Positions 21,143 to 32,587 of a stretch of DNA of 64,000 nucleotides are shown one piece after another (position 1 is the stretch's first letter; each line of letters begins with the position of its first letter). The translations under genes were made by a program, and so were the position numbers. The stretch is taken from NCBI GenBank assembly GCA_013423325.1, contig BLJB01000040.1:248001-312000 (forward strand), in the 5' to 3' direction. Under the pieces are notes generated by a model, which had not been told where the DNA came from, did no database searches, and was given only the letters and a program-made list of their open reading frames with translations. The stretch comes from Usnea hakonensis (taxonomy: Eukaryota > Ascomycota > Lecanoromycetes > Lecanorales > Parmeliaceae).

Positions 21143-24100
21143 CTAAATTCTATTATCTTCCATTGTACTCGCCAACTTTTTGGCGTCTTCATCGTTGCCG
21201 ACCTTTATCATCCACGACTCGATCTTGCCGCTCTCGTTAACGATTGGCACCCTCACAGTTTTGCTTTGCGAGCTCTCATACGTAAACGATTTCGATAAGG
21301 CGAAATTAAGGACGATTTTGCCGCTAGGGTCTTGCCGTAAAAGGACTCTGGTATGTTGTGATTCCCGATTCCGCAGGACACGTAGGGGTCCCAAACCCTT
21401 ACTAGCCCAACTTGATAGATCTTTGTCCCACTGCAGTGCTTTTGCCTTCACCTGCATAATAACATCCTCGTCTTCTTCGCCTGGCCCTGAAGATGTAAGG
21501 TCAATCTGTTCCTGCTTCTCGGCTTTGTCATCCTCTCCGTCAGCGTTAGACTCGTTTGCACTCTCACCGGTTGTGGCACCTGGCGACGTTGCGCGGGATG
21601 TTGCGTTAGAATCATTGTTGGCAGGTGGTGCCAATGAGGCCATGGTGGGCTTGAAGCCGAAACCGAAACCAACGCTGGGGGTTTTTGCTAGTGGAGTGCT
21701 GAAGATGCTTGGAGTAGGCTTCGATGGCGTCTCGTTGGTGACAGTGGACTTCGCAGCACCGAAGAGACCACCAAATGTTGGCTTAGACGGACTCGGGGAA
21801 GTAATACTCACGGCAGGCGCATTGCTTGAGTCTCCAAACTTGATTGGGCTATCGACTTTCCATGTATGATCGCCCTTTGGACTATCTCCAATCTGGGAAT
21901 TAGTGCTTGTCAAACTAGAAGCAGTATCGGAAGGTTGACTGAAGATGTTGCTGGATGAGCCAGACTTCGAAGATTGACCGAAAACGTTGCTTGTTTGCGA
22001 AGCTGCCTGACCATCTGTATCTTGTATCTCACGAATGGGTTTACCGTTATCATCCTTTGAGATTCGATCGAATATGCTCCGTCCAGCATCTTCTTCTCTG
22101 CCGTTTTCAGCCGAATCATCGTTACAGTACGGCGATGCGTTAAAAGGACCATTCAGACTTGCGCCAAACGGGTTGTTGAGTGCCTTTGGCATTTCGGGTT
22201 GAGCTTTGTCGTCGTTGTCTGACTCGGTCTCTGCCTCATCGTCTTGTCCATTAGTGTCATGATCATTTTCGTCTTCGTCGTCCTCATCATCGGCATCGCC
22301 AGTCTTGCCACTCTCTGCTCCAGACTCTTCGCCAGACAAATGACCAAAGATGTTGTGGCCATTAGTCAGCTGTGTGGTTGGCTGGCTCAATACTGAGAAG
22401 TTAGGGTCTGTCGAATTTGTTGGTTTTATGCTTGCGCTTGGCTTCTCGCTGTCTGTGGCTATCACCCATTTCCCATCAATCAGTTTTGCAGCTTTGCCTT
22501 TGATTTCATCCTCAATCTTCTGCTTCTTCAGTCGCTGCTCCTCAGCATCTCTGGCCTCCCACGATGCCAAGTCTTCTTCATCCGAATCAAAATCGGCTGC
22601 CTTGCGCTTCTTCTTCGCTTCAGCCTCGGTCTTCTCTGCAGCTTTGCCAAACTGCGACATGAAGTTTGTCGAAGTCGTACCAGAGGTACCAGCACCAAAG
22701 GTTGGGACCTTGAACGCTGGACCTTCTAAAGCCTCAGATGAGGATTGACTACTTGTTGGTGGTTTGATAGAGAATGGACTAGAACTGGATGCCGTTGAGG
22801 TTGTAGCAGCTCCAAATGATGGGACCTTGAACGCTGGAGCTTTGGCACTTTCAGATGAGGTCTGATCGCTCATAGTTGGCTTTGCAGAAAAGGGACTGGA
22901 ACTGGATGCTGTCACTGTTGTAGCACCGCTTGAGAATTTGACCGCTAGTGCTTTAGTCGCATCCGAAGGGGCTTCACTGCTCATGATAGGCTTGAAAGAG
23001 AAAGGATTCGAATTTGGCGCTGTCGGAGGGCCATCAGCGAAGCTCGAGGGCTTAAGTGATGGAGTAGAGGTAGTCAGTTGCGCGCCGTTACTGATGCTGT
23101 TCAGGTTGCTAAAAGGACGTGAATTTGATATCGAAGATGTCGGATTGAAAGAGGCAGAGCTAGACTTGAATGGTGACTCAGTGTCAGGCATGGACGAAGG
23201 CAGGACTGAAGTGGTCGAAGAGGGCTTGGACATCGATGGCGACTGCGTTGAAGGAGACGCAGATGGCGCTTGGAACTGGAAAGTTGTGGGCACTCTATCA
23301 AATAGGGTGCCATTGATCTTGGGCTCCTCTTTCTTGTCCAAAATATTTTTGAATATATTCGATGTCTGTGAGCCCGGTGAGGCAGCTGGAGGTGGTGATA
23401 ACGAGACTGGGTCATGACCTCGGGCCTTCTTGCTTTTATCACCTATTCTCTGTTCGTTCTCTCTCTGTGGCTCCTCGTCCGCGGATCTTTTGTTGTTCTT
23501 GTTGGCTACTTGCTGAGAGGGAGTATCGCGCTTCGAAAGTGGTTGAACTTCGCTGGTTCCATCTGACGAAGCTCCTCGTGCATCCTGAGTGAATATAGAT
23601 GAGGTTTCTGTTCTAGCTCTTTTCCCTAGTAATTCGTTCTCCTTACTTCTGTAATCCTCAGTAAGAGATCTCCTCTTGCTGCCGGCAATCTGCTCTAAGG
23701 GATCAAACCCGTCAAGGACAGCCTTTATCCTGACGTCGCATTGGCTCTCCTCGTAATGTACACGCTTCTCCTTGTGCCGCACGAAGAATGATATCCACCA
23801 ATCTTGGGACCACTTCCGCTTTTCCTCTTCACTGTAGCCTTCAGGAGGCTGTGGTGGCCCGAACTTGCGACGATTGTCTGCCATACTCATTGGTCGTTCA
23901 CTAGACTGCTGAGAAAATGAAGATAGGGTCGGCGTGTTGGTACCGCCACGAGTCAGTGAGGCGGTGTCGCCCTTGGATTGCGACTGGCTAGGTTGAGGGG
24001 CTGCTGCAATCCCTAATGTTGTGGGAGTAGGTGACGATTGAGGACTAGGTGGCATCTTCAGGTTACCGAATATGGCTTTGTATGGTGGATGCTCGTCTTG

Positions 24101-25733
24101 CGATGAGGCTTTAAAGAGAGTAGGCTTCGCAATCTTTCGCTCGCTAACCTTAGTAGGGCTGGTCGCTCCCTCCTCGTTCGAGACTTTTGACGTGTCCTGG
24201 GGTTGCGGCATCTTGAATAGACTACAACCATGTGTGTCGGAGTTGGTTTGAGGAGGACTGAACAGGGTTTGAGCGCTCGTCTCGGTTGGCGGTTTCGAAA
24301 TCCTATCGGAAAGGCTCCCTCCAAAAGCAGGAGCAGTTGCATCCTGGGTTTGACTTGACTGAGGTTGAGATTCAGTTTCCGCTGGAGGTCGCGAAATCCT
24401 ATCGAAAAGGCTACCACCTCCGCCCTGAACAGTACTCTTTTTGGTGGGACTTGACTGTGTTTGGGCACTTTGTTGATTCAAGAACCCAAACGGACGTGAC
24501 TGTGGGGAAGGATCCGGCGATATTTGCATCATAGAAGCTCCACCCTGTGTCGGGGAGGTCGAATTCTGGCTGAGAAAGCTGCTTGATGGTTGTGGTTGGC
24601 CCAAGTGTGCAAAAAGATTGACTGCTGGCTGCGCGGATTGTGACTGCTGGAATTGAGAGATACTCTGTGCAAACGGATTGCTGGAGCTTTGATTTTGTGG
24701 AGTCTTGGGATGCGCAAACATCTCTGGACTGGACTGCGGTGCTTTCTGCTCTGTGCCTTGACTGAAGGTATTGTTCGAAGGTTGCTGCAGAGCGTTCGAC
24801 TGCAGGAACGTACCAGGACCAGCTTGAGTTGACCCTTGCTGATTGATGGACTGGTTGAAGAGGTTAGTTGAAGGTTGCGATTGAGCTGGTGCTGAAAGAT
24901 CTGGAGCTCCTGGGGCGAACAATGGCTTCTGCTCTCCTTCGAGGAACTTCTGGAAAGGGCTCAATTTTTGCGGGGGTAAATTGAATATGCTTCCTTGAAA
25001 GCCGGCAGGCTCGGGCGGAGGAGCATTGTGTGTGTTGATGGCAGTGAACGGATTGTTGACCGCTTGGGAGCTACCCACGTTGAAGCTGAATCCTGATGTG
25101 GGCGCAGTAAATGGCGTGTTAAAGCTATTGCTAGGGAATGGCGGAAATGAAGAGCTGTTCTGGTTTGGCTGATTTCCGTTGGCCTGTTGACCAAAAGCGA
25201 AGCCACCTTGTTGTTGCTGTGTTCCGTTTATGTTGGATCTGTCACTCTCAAAGATCTGTTGATGCTGCTGGGATAAGCCATGCGACGGTGAGGCGGGCGG
25301 ACGCAGAGCTCCAGGCCGACGGCCACCTCGGGGTTTCGCAAGCCTAGAAATCTTGTTAGATATGACCATCCTAGCAAGCCCGCTGTAGCCCATGAAATCA
25401 CTTTCAGAATGTGCGTGTATTCGTGGAAGTGTGAAAGCAGAAAGTGTTGAGTACAGATACTTGAGTGTTATGAGCAGAGTGAGGTGAAAGATTTGTTATG
25501 ATTTTTTTGTGGTGGTGTTGTGGAAGTGGTGATGATGGTTGGTTACTCAAACATTTGCAGCCTCCCGCCCGACATAACACCCGGAACCTCGAAGATTTCA
25601 CGTACCTTCGTTGTGCCATTTGCGCAGCCGTAGCTCTTTGAGGTCCTGCTATCTGCGACCCGACAGAGAAGACATCCTCATCAGACATTGCTCCGTCCTT
25701 TGTAAGCTGCTGATCGGCAACCCGCTTCGCCAT
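21143..25733 (-). CDS. NUP2: nucleoporin Nup2 (Nup50 family), FG repeats and Ran-binding domain
   Basis: Two exons: 25733-25606 and 25370-21143, with a 235-nt intron (GTACGT...TGCTAG), giving 1451 residues. The short first exon encodes MAKRVADQQLTKD and PQRATAAQMAQRR, the Nup50/Nup2 N-terminal signature that binds importin alpha; the second opens with KISRLAKPRGGRRPGALRPP. Next come a long Gln/Asn/Ser-rich region with FG-type sites (FAFGQ, PFGF, NVFGQ), repeated LFDRIS-like motifs, and acidic stretches. The C-terminal 130 residues form a RanBP1-type domain (KALQWDKDLSSWASKGLGPL, TRVLLRQDPSGKIVLNFALS, WMIKVGN). Nup2 is a mobile nuclear-basket protein that helps release cargo from importin alpha and affects chromatin. 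Function follows from the family; the Ran contact residues were not checked individually. Confidence 0.92.
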
Positions 25734-26833
25734 CTTTGCTGTGGTGGGGAGTCGCGGAACGTGAAACCGCCTTGTGGTTGATGCCTTCAAGCCTCAAACA
25801 TTAAGTGTGAGGAGGTATCGTGTTCTCCACGCTTTCTCAAGCGCGACAGCAAGGGTCTAATGCTGAAGAGAGTCGCGGTGTTCGTAAAGCGAGGAGGAGA
25901 AGGCGCATATGGTAGGGACGCTCGGTCATCGAGGCTTGATCGACGTTCTTCCTGCTTTAACCATCTCCAAAATTGCCGTGTGAAGAATGCGCGTTCAATG
26001 TAGTTCACGAAGATGCTATTATTCTTCCATGATCTCCTGTCGTCAACCGCCCATAACAAAAACCCAAATCATGGATCAGCCGAGACAAAGCTAAGGTAAA
26101 GTATATTTAGCCTGATTCGGCATTTTTAGGAGAAGCTACGCCCAACACGCGCAGATCGTAGCACAACATTCCGCAATTTTGCAGAGAATCGGAAATGCTA
26201 CGCGATCACAGTCACAATATAATGAAAGCCTCGGAGGTTACAGGTCATGGCTTGATAGAGAGTATCAGTTGAAGATATTGGGTCCGCTCCACCACGGAAT
26301 GAGCGCAACCCAGCAATAATTGGGTTCTGTGGCTCGCAGCGTGAGTGGAGAAGGAGCAGCGGGTGTCGTCAATGTGCCGTTTGGCAATTGTTGTGCAGAT
26401 AATGCTGCGAGGCAAAGCATTCTCATCGGAAGCTGGGCGTGCAGTCGACTGAGGATTTTGGTTGTAAGCTGTTTTTGGCGGTGCAAGGCAAAACAATAGT
26501 CGAGGATCAATCGCCAGCAAGACTTATGAAGCAAACATTCCCCTACAGACCTTCCAGCGCTCCCTCCTGCAATGGCGGCTATGCTAATGCAAATGGCAGC
26601 TACTAACGACTGCGCCAGCTCTGTGGACAGGTCGTGGCCAGAATGAGATGAGAAATGTGTTCTCCTCAACCTCCATTCTACAAAAAAGGGATTTGCCTGT
26701 TGTCATGTATAGACGCAGACAGGTTCCAAAGTATCATTTTATCTAAGAGGAACGATCCATACGATCCTATAAATACCTGCAAGAAGACTAAAAGAACTCC
26801 ATGTCCACAATGGAACCAGACAGTATCCAAACT
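25734..26833. other. intergenic, promoter of NUP2 and 3' flank of SCP2 gene
   Basis: Several minus-strand open frames of 90-135 codons (25787-26059, 26245-26669) overlap one another in different frames and show no motif; I leave them uncalled. Confidence 0.45.
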
Positions 26834-27492
26834 TCACAGCTTCGCCTTGGTTTGCGCCTTTTTGAGCACGGGTTCCATCTTCGTAGCCTTGAGAAGCGAC
26901 CCGTCAGCCGAGATGTTCTGAACGTCGATTTATGATGTGGGACCCACCTTCATGACATCTCCCTTGATCTTCAGCTTTCCCGACATGAATAACCGTTGAG
27001 CCTGTGTCTGCCCACTAACTAACTTTGCAAAATCATCGTCTGATAAGGATAAAGTGACTGCAAACACTTCATCAGCACCTACTCTCAGCTTTCCCCTTTT
27101 CCTCTTCGCAAGTATAATCAGCTTCTCCGGTAGCTGCGTAATCCGAAGCAATCGTCCAGGACCCAATTCCGCTCCTCGAAACTGAGAGAGCTCAACTAAC
27201 CGTCGGCCTTCTTCCCGCTCGGTGCCTCTCCCTTGCCTGCTTCTCCCTTCTCTTTCAAGTCGATGTGCCAACTGTCCGTTTGCCCTTGTTTATTTTTAAG
27301 TGTGAATGCGAAGACGGCATTGCCCTGTTTAACAGCGTCTTTCCGCTCCGAGGCATCGGACTGTAGGGAGCTATTGATGGCATCGAAAGCGGCGGAGGAA
27401 GGAAATGAGTCTGCGATTTTGAGATTCTGGTTAGTGATGTGATTTCAATTGATCAAAGAGGTGCAGGAGAGCGTGCCTGATTTTAGAGACAT
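26834..27492 (-). CDS. SCP2-domain sterol carrier / non-specific lipid-transfer protein
   Basis: Four exons on the minus strand: 27492-27477, 27410-27201, 27057-26948 and 26887-26834, total 129 residues. The first exon has only 16 nt, and its intron starts GCACGC and ends GCAG, with a CTAAC branch site; this GC-AG join yields MSLKSDSFPSSAAFDAIN, the typical start of fungal SCP2 proteins. Further landmarks are GNAVFAFTLKN, DSWHIDLK, TLSLSDDDFAKLVSG, LFMSGKLKIKGDVMKATK and the end KAQTKAKL. The final AKL is a peroxisomal targeting signal type 1 variant. The protein is thought to bind lipids and acyl-CoA in peroxisomes and support beta-oxidation (yeast-type Pox18). The 143-nt second intron is partly open, so a naive frame gives a wrong Arg/Glu-rich N-terminus. 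Confidence 0.9.
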
Positions 27493-27817
27493 TGTGTATG
27501 GACTGTTGGGTTGGGGAGCTTTGGTAGAAGCGAGGATGAGAAGTGAGGATGATAAGGAGGGCAAAGGGGGGGGAAGAGGGTTTTGTAGAGGCTTGGAGGT
27601 GGCTTATTGAAGAGGACTCGAGACGAGACAATACTCTTGTGTACGAGTAGTGTAAATCAAGCCGAGGCACGGGAGGCTACCGAGCCCCCAAACCTTACCT
27701 AGGTAATTACCTAAGGTACTTTATCTAAGACTCGGTATTATTGCACGTAGATGGGACGTTTTAAAACGACTGTATTGTATCTTGGAGTCCACTTGCCTAC
27801 TCCAAACGCCGTTCCTT
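27493..27817. promoter_or_regulatory. SCP2 gene 5' flank with AGGTA/TACCT palindromes
   Basis: Holds the perfect palindrome TAGGTAATTACCTA at 27700-27713 next to AAGGTACTTTATC. Similar motifs recur in several other spacers of the window. A regulatory role is not shown. Confidence 0.4.
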
Positions 27818-29179
27818 TCACAGCCAGCTCAAGATAGAGCCATTCAGCAATCTGCGCATATGCTCCTCTGTCCCGAACAAAATCTCCTTCCCCTTTGCAC
27901 TTGCTCTATGCAATACCCCTTGTAATGGCTTTGAGCTGCTAGTCCTAGTCTTCACATGATCCTTCCAAGCTCTGATACGTTGCTCTTGCTCGAAGTCCAG
28001 GGGACTTAGCATTAGTGGCACATCCATAACCTCTTCTGCGTCCTCCTTCCATTTCTCGCTACCGCTGATTTCTGTTAGTGGAGAAAGCGCGTCGTCCCAA
28101 TCACCAAGCCGGAATTTGACGTCGTTCAGCTTGAGCGATTCCAGGGTGCGCCGATGTTTTCTTATAAATGTCTTTATCTGAGGAGAATCGGGGTAGATGT
28201 TCATGATTTCGGTGTCGCGAAGCTTTTCAAAGCGCAGACAAGGGAGTGGGAGTTCACATCTCTCACGACACTCATGGCTGTGACTGATTGTTTGTACGCA
28301 ACTCTCAGTGGCTAGCGATACAGGGCACGGTCCTTTGTTTTCCGACGGTCCTTGCCAGCGAAAATTGAACTCTGTGAGCGTTGGAGCGAAGTTCTGGAGA
28401 TATGAGTGTAGAAACTTCAGATGATCTACTGGGGATCCTGACTCGATGACGTCCATCTGTATGTTGAGCTGGCGAATCTGCCGCCAGCGTTTGGTAGAGC
28501 GCGGATTCACACCAGGACCCGAAACCGGATTTAGATATTGCATAGCGCCTGGGTGGATCGGCGAGAGAGAAAGCGTGTCAAGACGCAAAAGGTTGCTTCG
28601 CTCGACGGCTATGCGCATTGAGATCAAGGCATAATCAACAACACTGCGACGCTGTCGTTCTTCGGCCGGCTGCCCAGGACATGAAACATCCAGATGTTTC
28701 AGATTTGGTATCGCTGAAAAGGCTTGCATGAAAGCAGCGACCTTGGCACCGTCATGAAATAAGGGCGGATACTGCTTGACCAGCAGATCATTCATCTCCC
28801 AGCTCCCATAGATGGGTGTACTCCGGCGGGTCACAGAGTCTTTGATCGAACTGATGCAAGGTTCATAGACGAAAGGGACTTCCACGCCACGTTTGTCCAC
28901 CAGAGGAGGAAGGAATGTCTTTGCGCTGTGGGGGATGGTAAACTTCAAGGTCTGAACATGATGGCCAATTCGGTCCAATGCTGCCATCCGCACTGGCTTG
29001 GTGAAGATCTTCTCTCGAAAAGTGACAGTGATCTCTTTGAATAGGTGTGGAGCAGCGCGCACGCTGAAGTCATAACAGGCCAGACGAAGAGACAAGAGGT
29101 CATCTTTTGGGACGTAGGAAAGGAATGTATCTCGAGGTCTGTCGCACAACCAGAATGGGATGAATGCTGAGCTTGACAT
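27818..29179 (-). CDS. F-box-like protein
   Basis: A single uninterrupted frame of 453 codons with good start context (AGCTC-ATG minus strand GACATGTC...). Residues 8-55 include FLSYVPKDDLLSLRLACYDF and APHLFKEITVTF, which match the helix pattern of fungal F-box domains (LPxE/DLxxLRLxCRxxxxxAxPxLF). The rest has weak leucine-rich spacing (NLKHLDVSC, LRLDTLSLSP, RQIRQLNIQMDV, ESLKLNDVKFRLGDW) like the divergent C-terminal region of many ascomycete F-box proteins. The family recruits targets to SCF ubiquitin ligases through Skp1; the target here cannot be guessed. The C-terminal 70 residues are charged. Confidence 0.75.
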   Translation of the reverse strand: MSSSAFIPFWLCDRPRDTFLSYVPKDDLLSLRLACYDFSVRAAPHLFKEITVTFREKIFTKPVRMAALDRIGHHVQTLKFTIPHSAKTFLPPLVDKRGVEVPFVYEPCISSIKDSVTRRSTPIYGSWEMNDLLVKQYPPLFHDGAKVAAFMQAFSAIPNLKHLDVSCPGQPAEERQRRSVVDYALISMRIAVERSNLLRLDTLSLSPIHPGAMQYLNPVSGPGVNPRSTKRWRQIRQLNIQMDVIESGSPVDHLKFLHSYLQNFAPTLTEFNFRWQGPSENKGPCPVSLATESCVQTISHSHECRERCELPLPCLRFEKLRDTEIMNIYPDSPQIKTFIRKHRRTLESLKLNDVKFRLGDWDDALSPLTEISGSEKWKEDAEEVMDVPLMLSPLDFEQEQRIRAWKDHVKTRTSSSKPLQGVLHRASAKGKEILFGTEEHMRRLLNGSILSWL

Positions 29180-32100
29180 GGTAACAAAGCATGTCGCTCA
29201 AGTATAAAAGTATCTTGCAAGAGGAGAGATGATCAGAAATTGACATAGGTTTGGAGGTGCAAAGACCTACGGTGGATCCTAAGCCTTGGCCGACAGCCTG
29301 CTGGACGGCAAGGAAGAATGAGACTCGAGTGGATGGGCAATGCTAATTAAAGTATGCTGTAGAACTTTGATGAATCTTGCAATGGTTATGGCATTGGAGT
29401 TGAGAATGATTCTTGACCATACTCAAAATGGGGATTTAGTAACAAGGAAGGAATGAAAGGATACCTCAGGAAAATGAGGCAAACCCCCAACATAAGAAAG
29501 ATTCTTGTCCTGCACCACTCACCATTTCGTCCGTTGTCTTTTCCACAGACCAAGTCCACGCGACAGTGACTCACCCATCTTGCGAAGGGAAACGTTGTAG
29601 ATCATGGCTCTAAAGCAGGGGAATTGCACGAAGACTTCACGAGCACCGCACGAGAATTGCGCGGTGTCGCGCCTGAGGCTTCGGCGTGTCAATAGCGGTG
29701 AGTGGCCTGAAAGGCTGGGAAAAATAGAGGAGGTTGGGGACCGTAGGTTTCGAGAAGCACACTAACGATGCAGTCTCTTAGCGCCTTGTTTTGATACGCG
29801 CTATCGATAAGTAGTCTCTCGAAAAGGTTTAGCTCAAACACATCTCCACTTTCGAGTTTTTCAAGTCGTGTTCAGAAACAAGAACTTACTTTAAGATGAT
29901 AATCCGCGTTCGCGCTTGCCAAGAGATCGAAGGGCCGAACGATACTGCTTGCATATGCCGTGCGGAGTAGAGCATAGCCATACAAGGCCGCAGGTGAGGC
30001 CGTCTCGTCTACAGGCTATCAAAGGTGACATCGAGGCTACTTAGGACTCAAGGAGCTCTATTGATCCGTTTCAGGCCTTGTATAGTTTTCTGCTTCGCAT
30101 CGTCGAATCTCTTTGCGTTCTGGATGGCGACGTGGAGGGTGGCAACAAGTTTACTACTGCCAAATAATTGCTTCGACCGTATGCATTTTTTTCAATCTCA
30201 TGTTTCTGAATCCATGTAAACCTTCATGACATTCAGTTTCATTTTCGAAATCAGAGGGGCCCGAATCAATGCGTTTTGGTTCATAGTGTATCCCCTGTCC
30301 GTGAGAGAGGAAGGTCGGTACATCTGTTATACATTCTCATACAAGCGTCAGACTAAGCATTATTTGATCCGCGTAAGACATCTAGGCACCTCGGACTCTC
30401 AACCTCGCAATCTATAAGCTTGCCGTACACCTCGAAAAGAAGCCAAGCAATGATCGCTCAAAGTTTGAGATTGGCGAATCACGTCCAAATCACTCGACGG
30501 AAGGAGCGAAACATAACTTTGACGGGTTCATTCCGCGTCTAACACTTCCAGGGAAAGAGACTTGTCTAGGACCCAATAGGCTATGTGATATCTGATTCTC
30601 CTCTAGAAGCTTTCATAGTGTGAGGCACGTTTGCTGCTTGGTCATCTTCGGCACTTGAGCCTCGGACTTGGTGGATCTTGCATTCCTCATCGCTACTCTA
30701 TATTATTGGAGTTCGTATCACAACGTTGTCTGCAGCTTATGCTGACAAGATCCGAAGTTGCTACGGCCTCCTTGTCCGTTCTGACAGCAGCAGTATCATC
30801 GTTGTTATCCCCTCGCAGCTCGCCCTTGTATTCTCGCCGCTATCTTCAAGATGTTGCCCTCTACACACCATGTAGCCTCGCATTGCAAAGTTCCAACCTT
30901 CTCGACAATGGCTGAGAAATCTTGTATGTCTTTTTACTTTTTATGGCATCTGCGCCCCGATTGATGAAGGTGTAGGACCTTGAGCCGTACTCCGTGAGAC
31001 GAATGCGCCGCCAACTAGTTTCGACCAGCTATCGGGGGTGAAGGGGAGCAGATCTTTGGCGAAGAAGTTTTAGTGATGCTGATAGGTGATAGAGATTTAG
31101 TACAGAGAATTGATCCTCATGGCCAAAAGGCCATTCGTTCATGACTCACTCCCTTGTGGACGAAGTGTTGATCCTTGGAGAGGGCCAGAGAATGACGCTG
31201 GGTATTCATGATAAACACCCTCCAGTGCACCGACAGAACATCCCGAATCACCTGTAACTGCAGTGAGCGTAACGCGCCGTCGAAAGGGATATCTTAGTGG
31301 CTGGCAGCGTGATCGTCATGGAGTCTTTTCGAACGACAGCTAGAAACCACTTGCTGAAGTCTTCGTCCTCCCAGTTACTGGTCGAGTACGTGAGCTTGGC
31401 CATCCTGAGGGAACCGGCAAATGCGAGACAATAAATGCCGCATACATTGTTATGCCCTCTTATGTTCACCAAGGCTCGTTCTTTAGACGCCTCATACCCG
31501 CTATAATGCGTTGTAGTTGAGGTTTTTGGAAGACAAAAATTGCCTCATATCACTTATCGACATGGGCAGACCTGGCGTCGGGAAGGCGTCATTTGATCGT
31601 CTGAGATTTCATGCGTTGAGTGCTTTGATCCAGCTGGCTAATGGGATGAGTATGCTTGGAAAGGAAGGGTTATAATCGGTTTTCTGAGTTAGAGTTGAGT
31701 CATTCGGCAGTTGTAGCATCATCTGCAGCACAAAGAGAATGAGTTGCATCGGGTAAGTTTCATTCCTGGCTTTAGAGAGCTAAGACGGCGAAGGGCAACT
31801 GTTCTTGCCCTAGGATCGAAGGTGAGTGATCTTCTTATTCTGGTTTACTAGCTCAGCACTCAAGGAATGGTGTCCAACGATGGCATAGCTCTTATGTCAC
31901 TGTGCCTAGAATTTCAAGAGTGTGAAAGCACTCACATATCACGTTGCCGAGGAGCAGTGTAAGACACATTGGAAATACTCAGTGTTGTCGGATAAGGTTA
32001 CATAGACAGATTTTGGGACTTTGCAATCACACGAAAGCATGCAAATAACGAAAATGAGAACGGAATTAAAAAAAATCGGAGCACACGAATACATCGGAGA

Positions 32101-32587
32101 TTGCCGAGCTTCTCCATTCGTGTGTCCAATCAGGCTAGAAGTGATAATGCTGACCATTCATAGACCTTCCGAAGCCGAAGTGACACCAACCTCGACCTTC
32201 TAGCTGTTGGTTTACAGCATCTGATTTTTCAAACCTGATCAACAAGGCTGATCAACATATTGTTGCTCCACCAAAGTATAGAGCATCAGTACCTCTGACT
32301 TCCTTGCCCAGCAAGCTTTACCACGATAATATACCGCGTATCGCAAGTTGATCAGCTGTGGTTGCTCTGAAAGCACGAGCTCCTCGTGGCTGGTGTTCTC
32401 GAGATCATTGTGAGACGCTCTTCTTATCAATCAAAACAACCGTCTTCAACAGCTACGCTAAGTTGAAGCCTCAATCTCCGTCATTGCCCAGGGGTTTTAA
32501 TAATCTCTTACTGAGAGGCTTAATTTGCGTTCGTGTTATGCTACGTTGGTAAAATACTTGCATTTGCTTAGCCAAGTTCCAAAGACG
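29180..32587. other. 3.4-kb gene-poor stretch
   Basis: The longest open frames are under 95 codons and on both strands; none has a recognisable motif or neat splice partners. One minus-strand frame (31248-31472, with SNWEDEDFSKWF) looks slightly more protein-like but stands alone. A short hairpin (ATGGCC-AAAA-GGCCAT) lies at about 31118-31133. No transposon features seen. Confidence 0.5.

Noticed and set aside
21180..21869. 229-codon plus-strand ORF
   Set aside because: Lies antisense to the Ran-binding domain of Nup2; the Ser/Ala-rich translation is a shadow of the real frame.
26245..26669. Overlapping minus-strand ORFs of 91 and 134 codons
   Set aside because: They overlap each other in different frames and neither has a recognisable feature.
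26930..27271. Arg/Glu-rich 113-codon minus-strand ORF as a gene of its own
   Set aside because: Its start is out-of-frame reading of an SCP2 exon and a retained intron; the spliced SCP2 model explains the conserved residues.
29180..32587. Repeat-induced-mutation relic of a transposon
   Set aside because: No clear AT-rich shift, no terminal repeats and no reverse transcriptase, integrase or transposase fragments in any frame.
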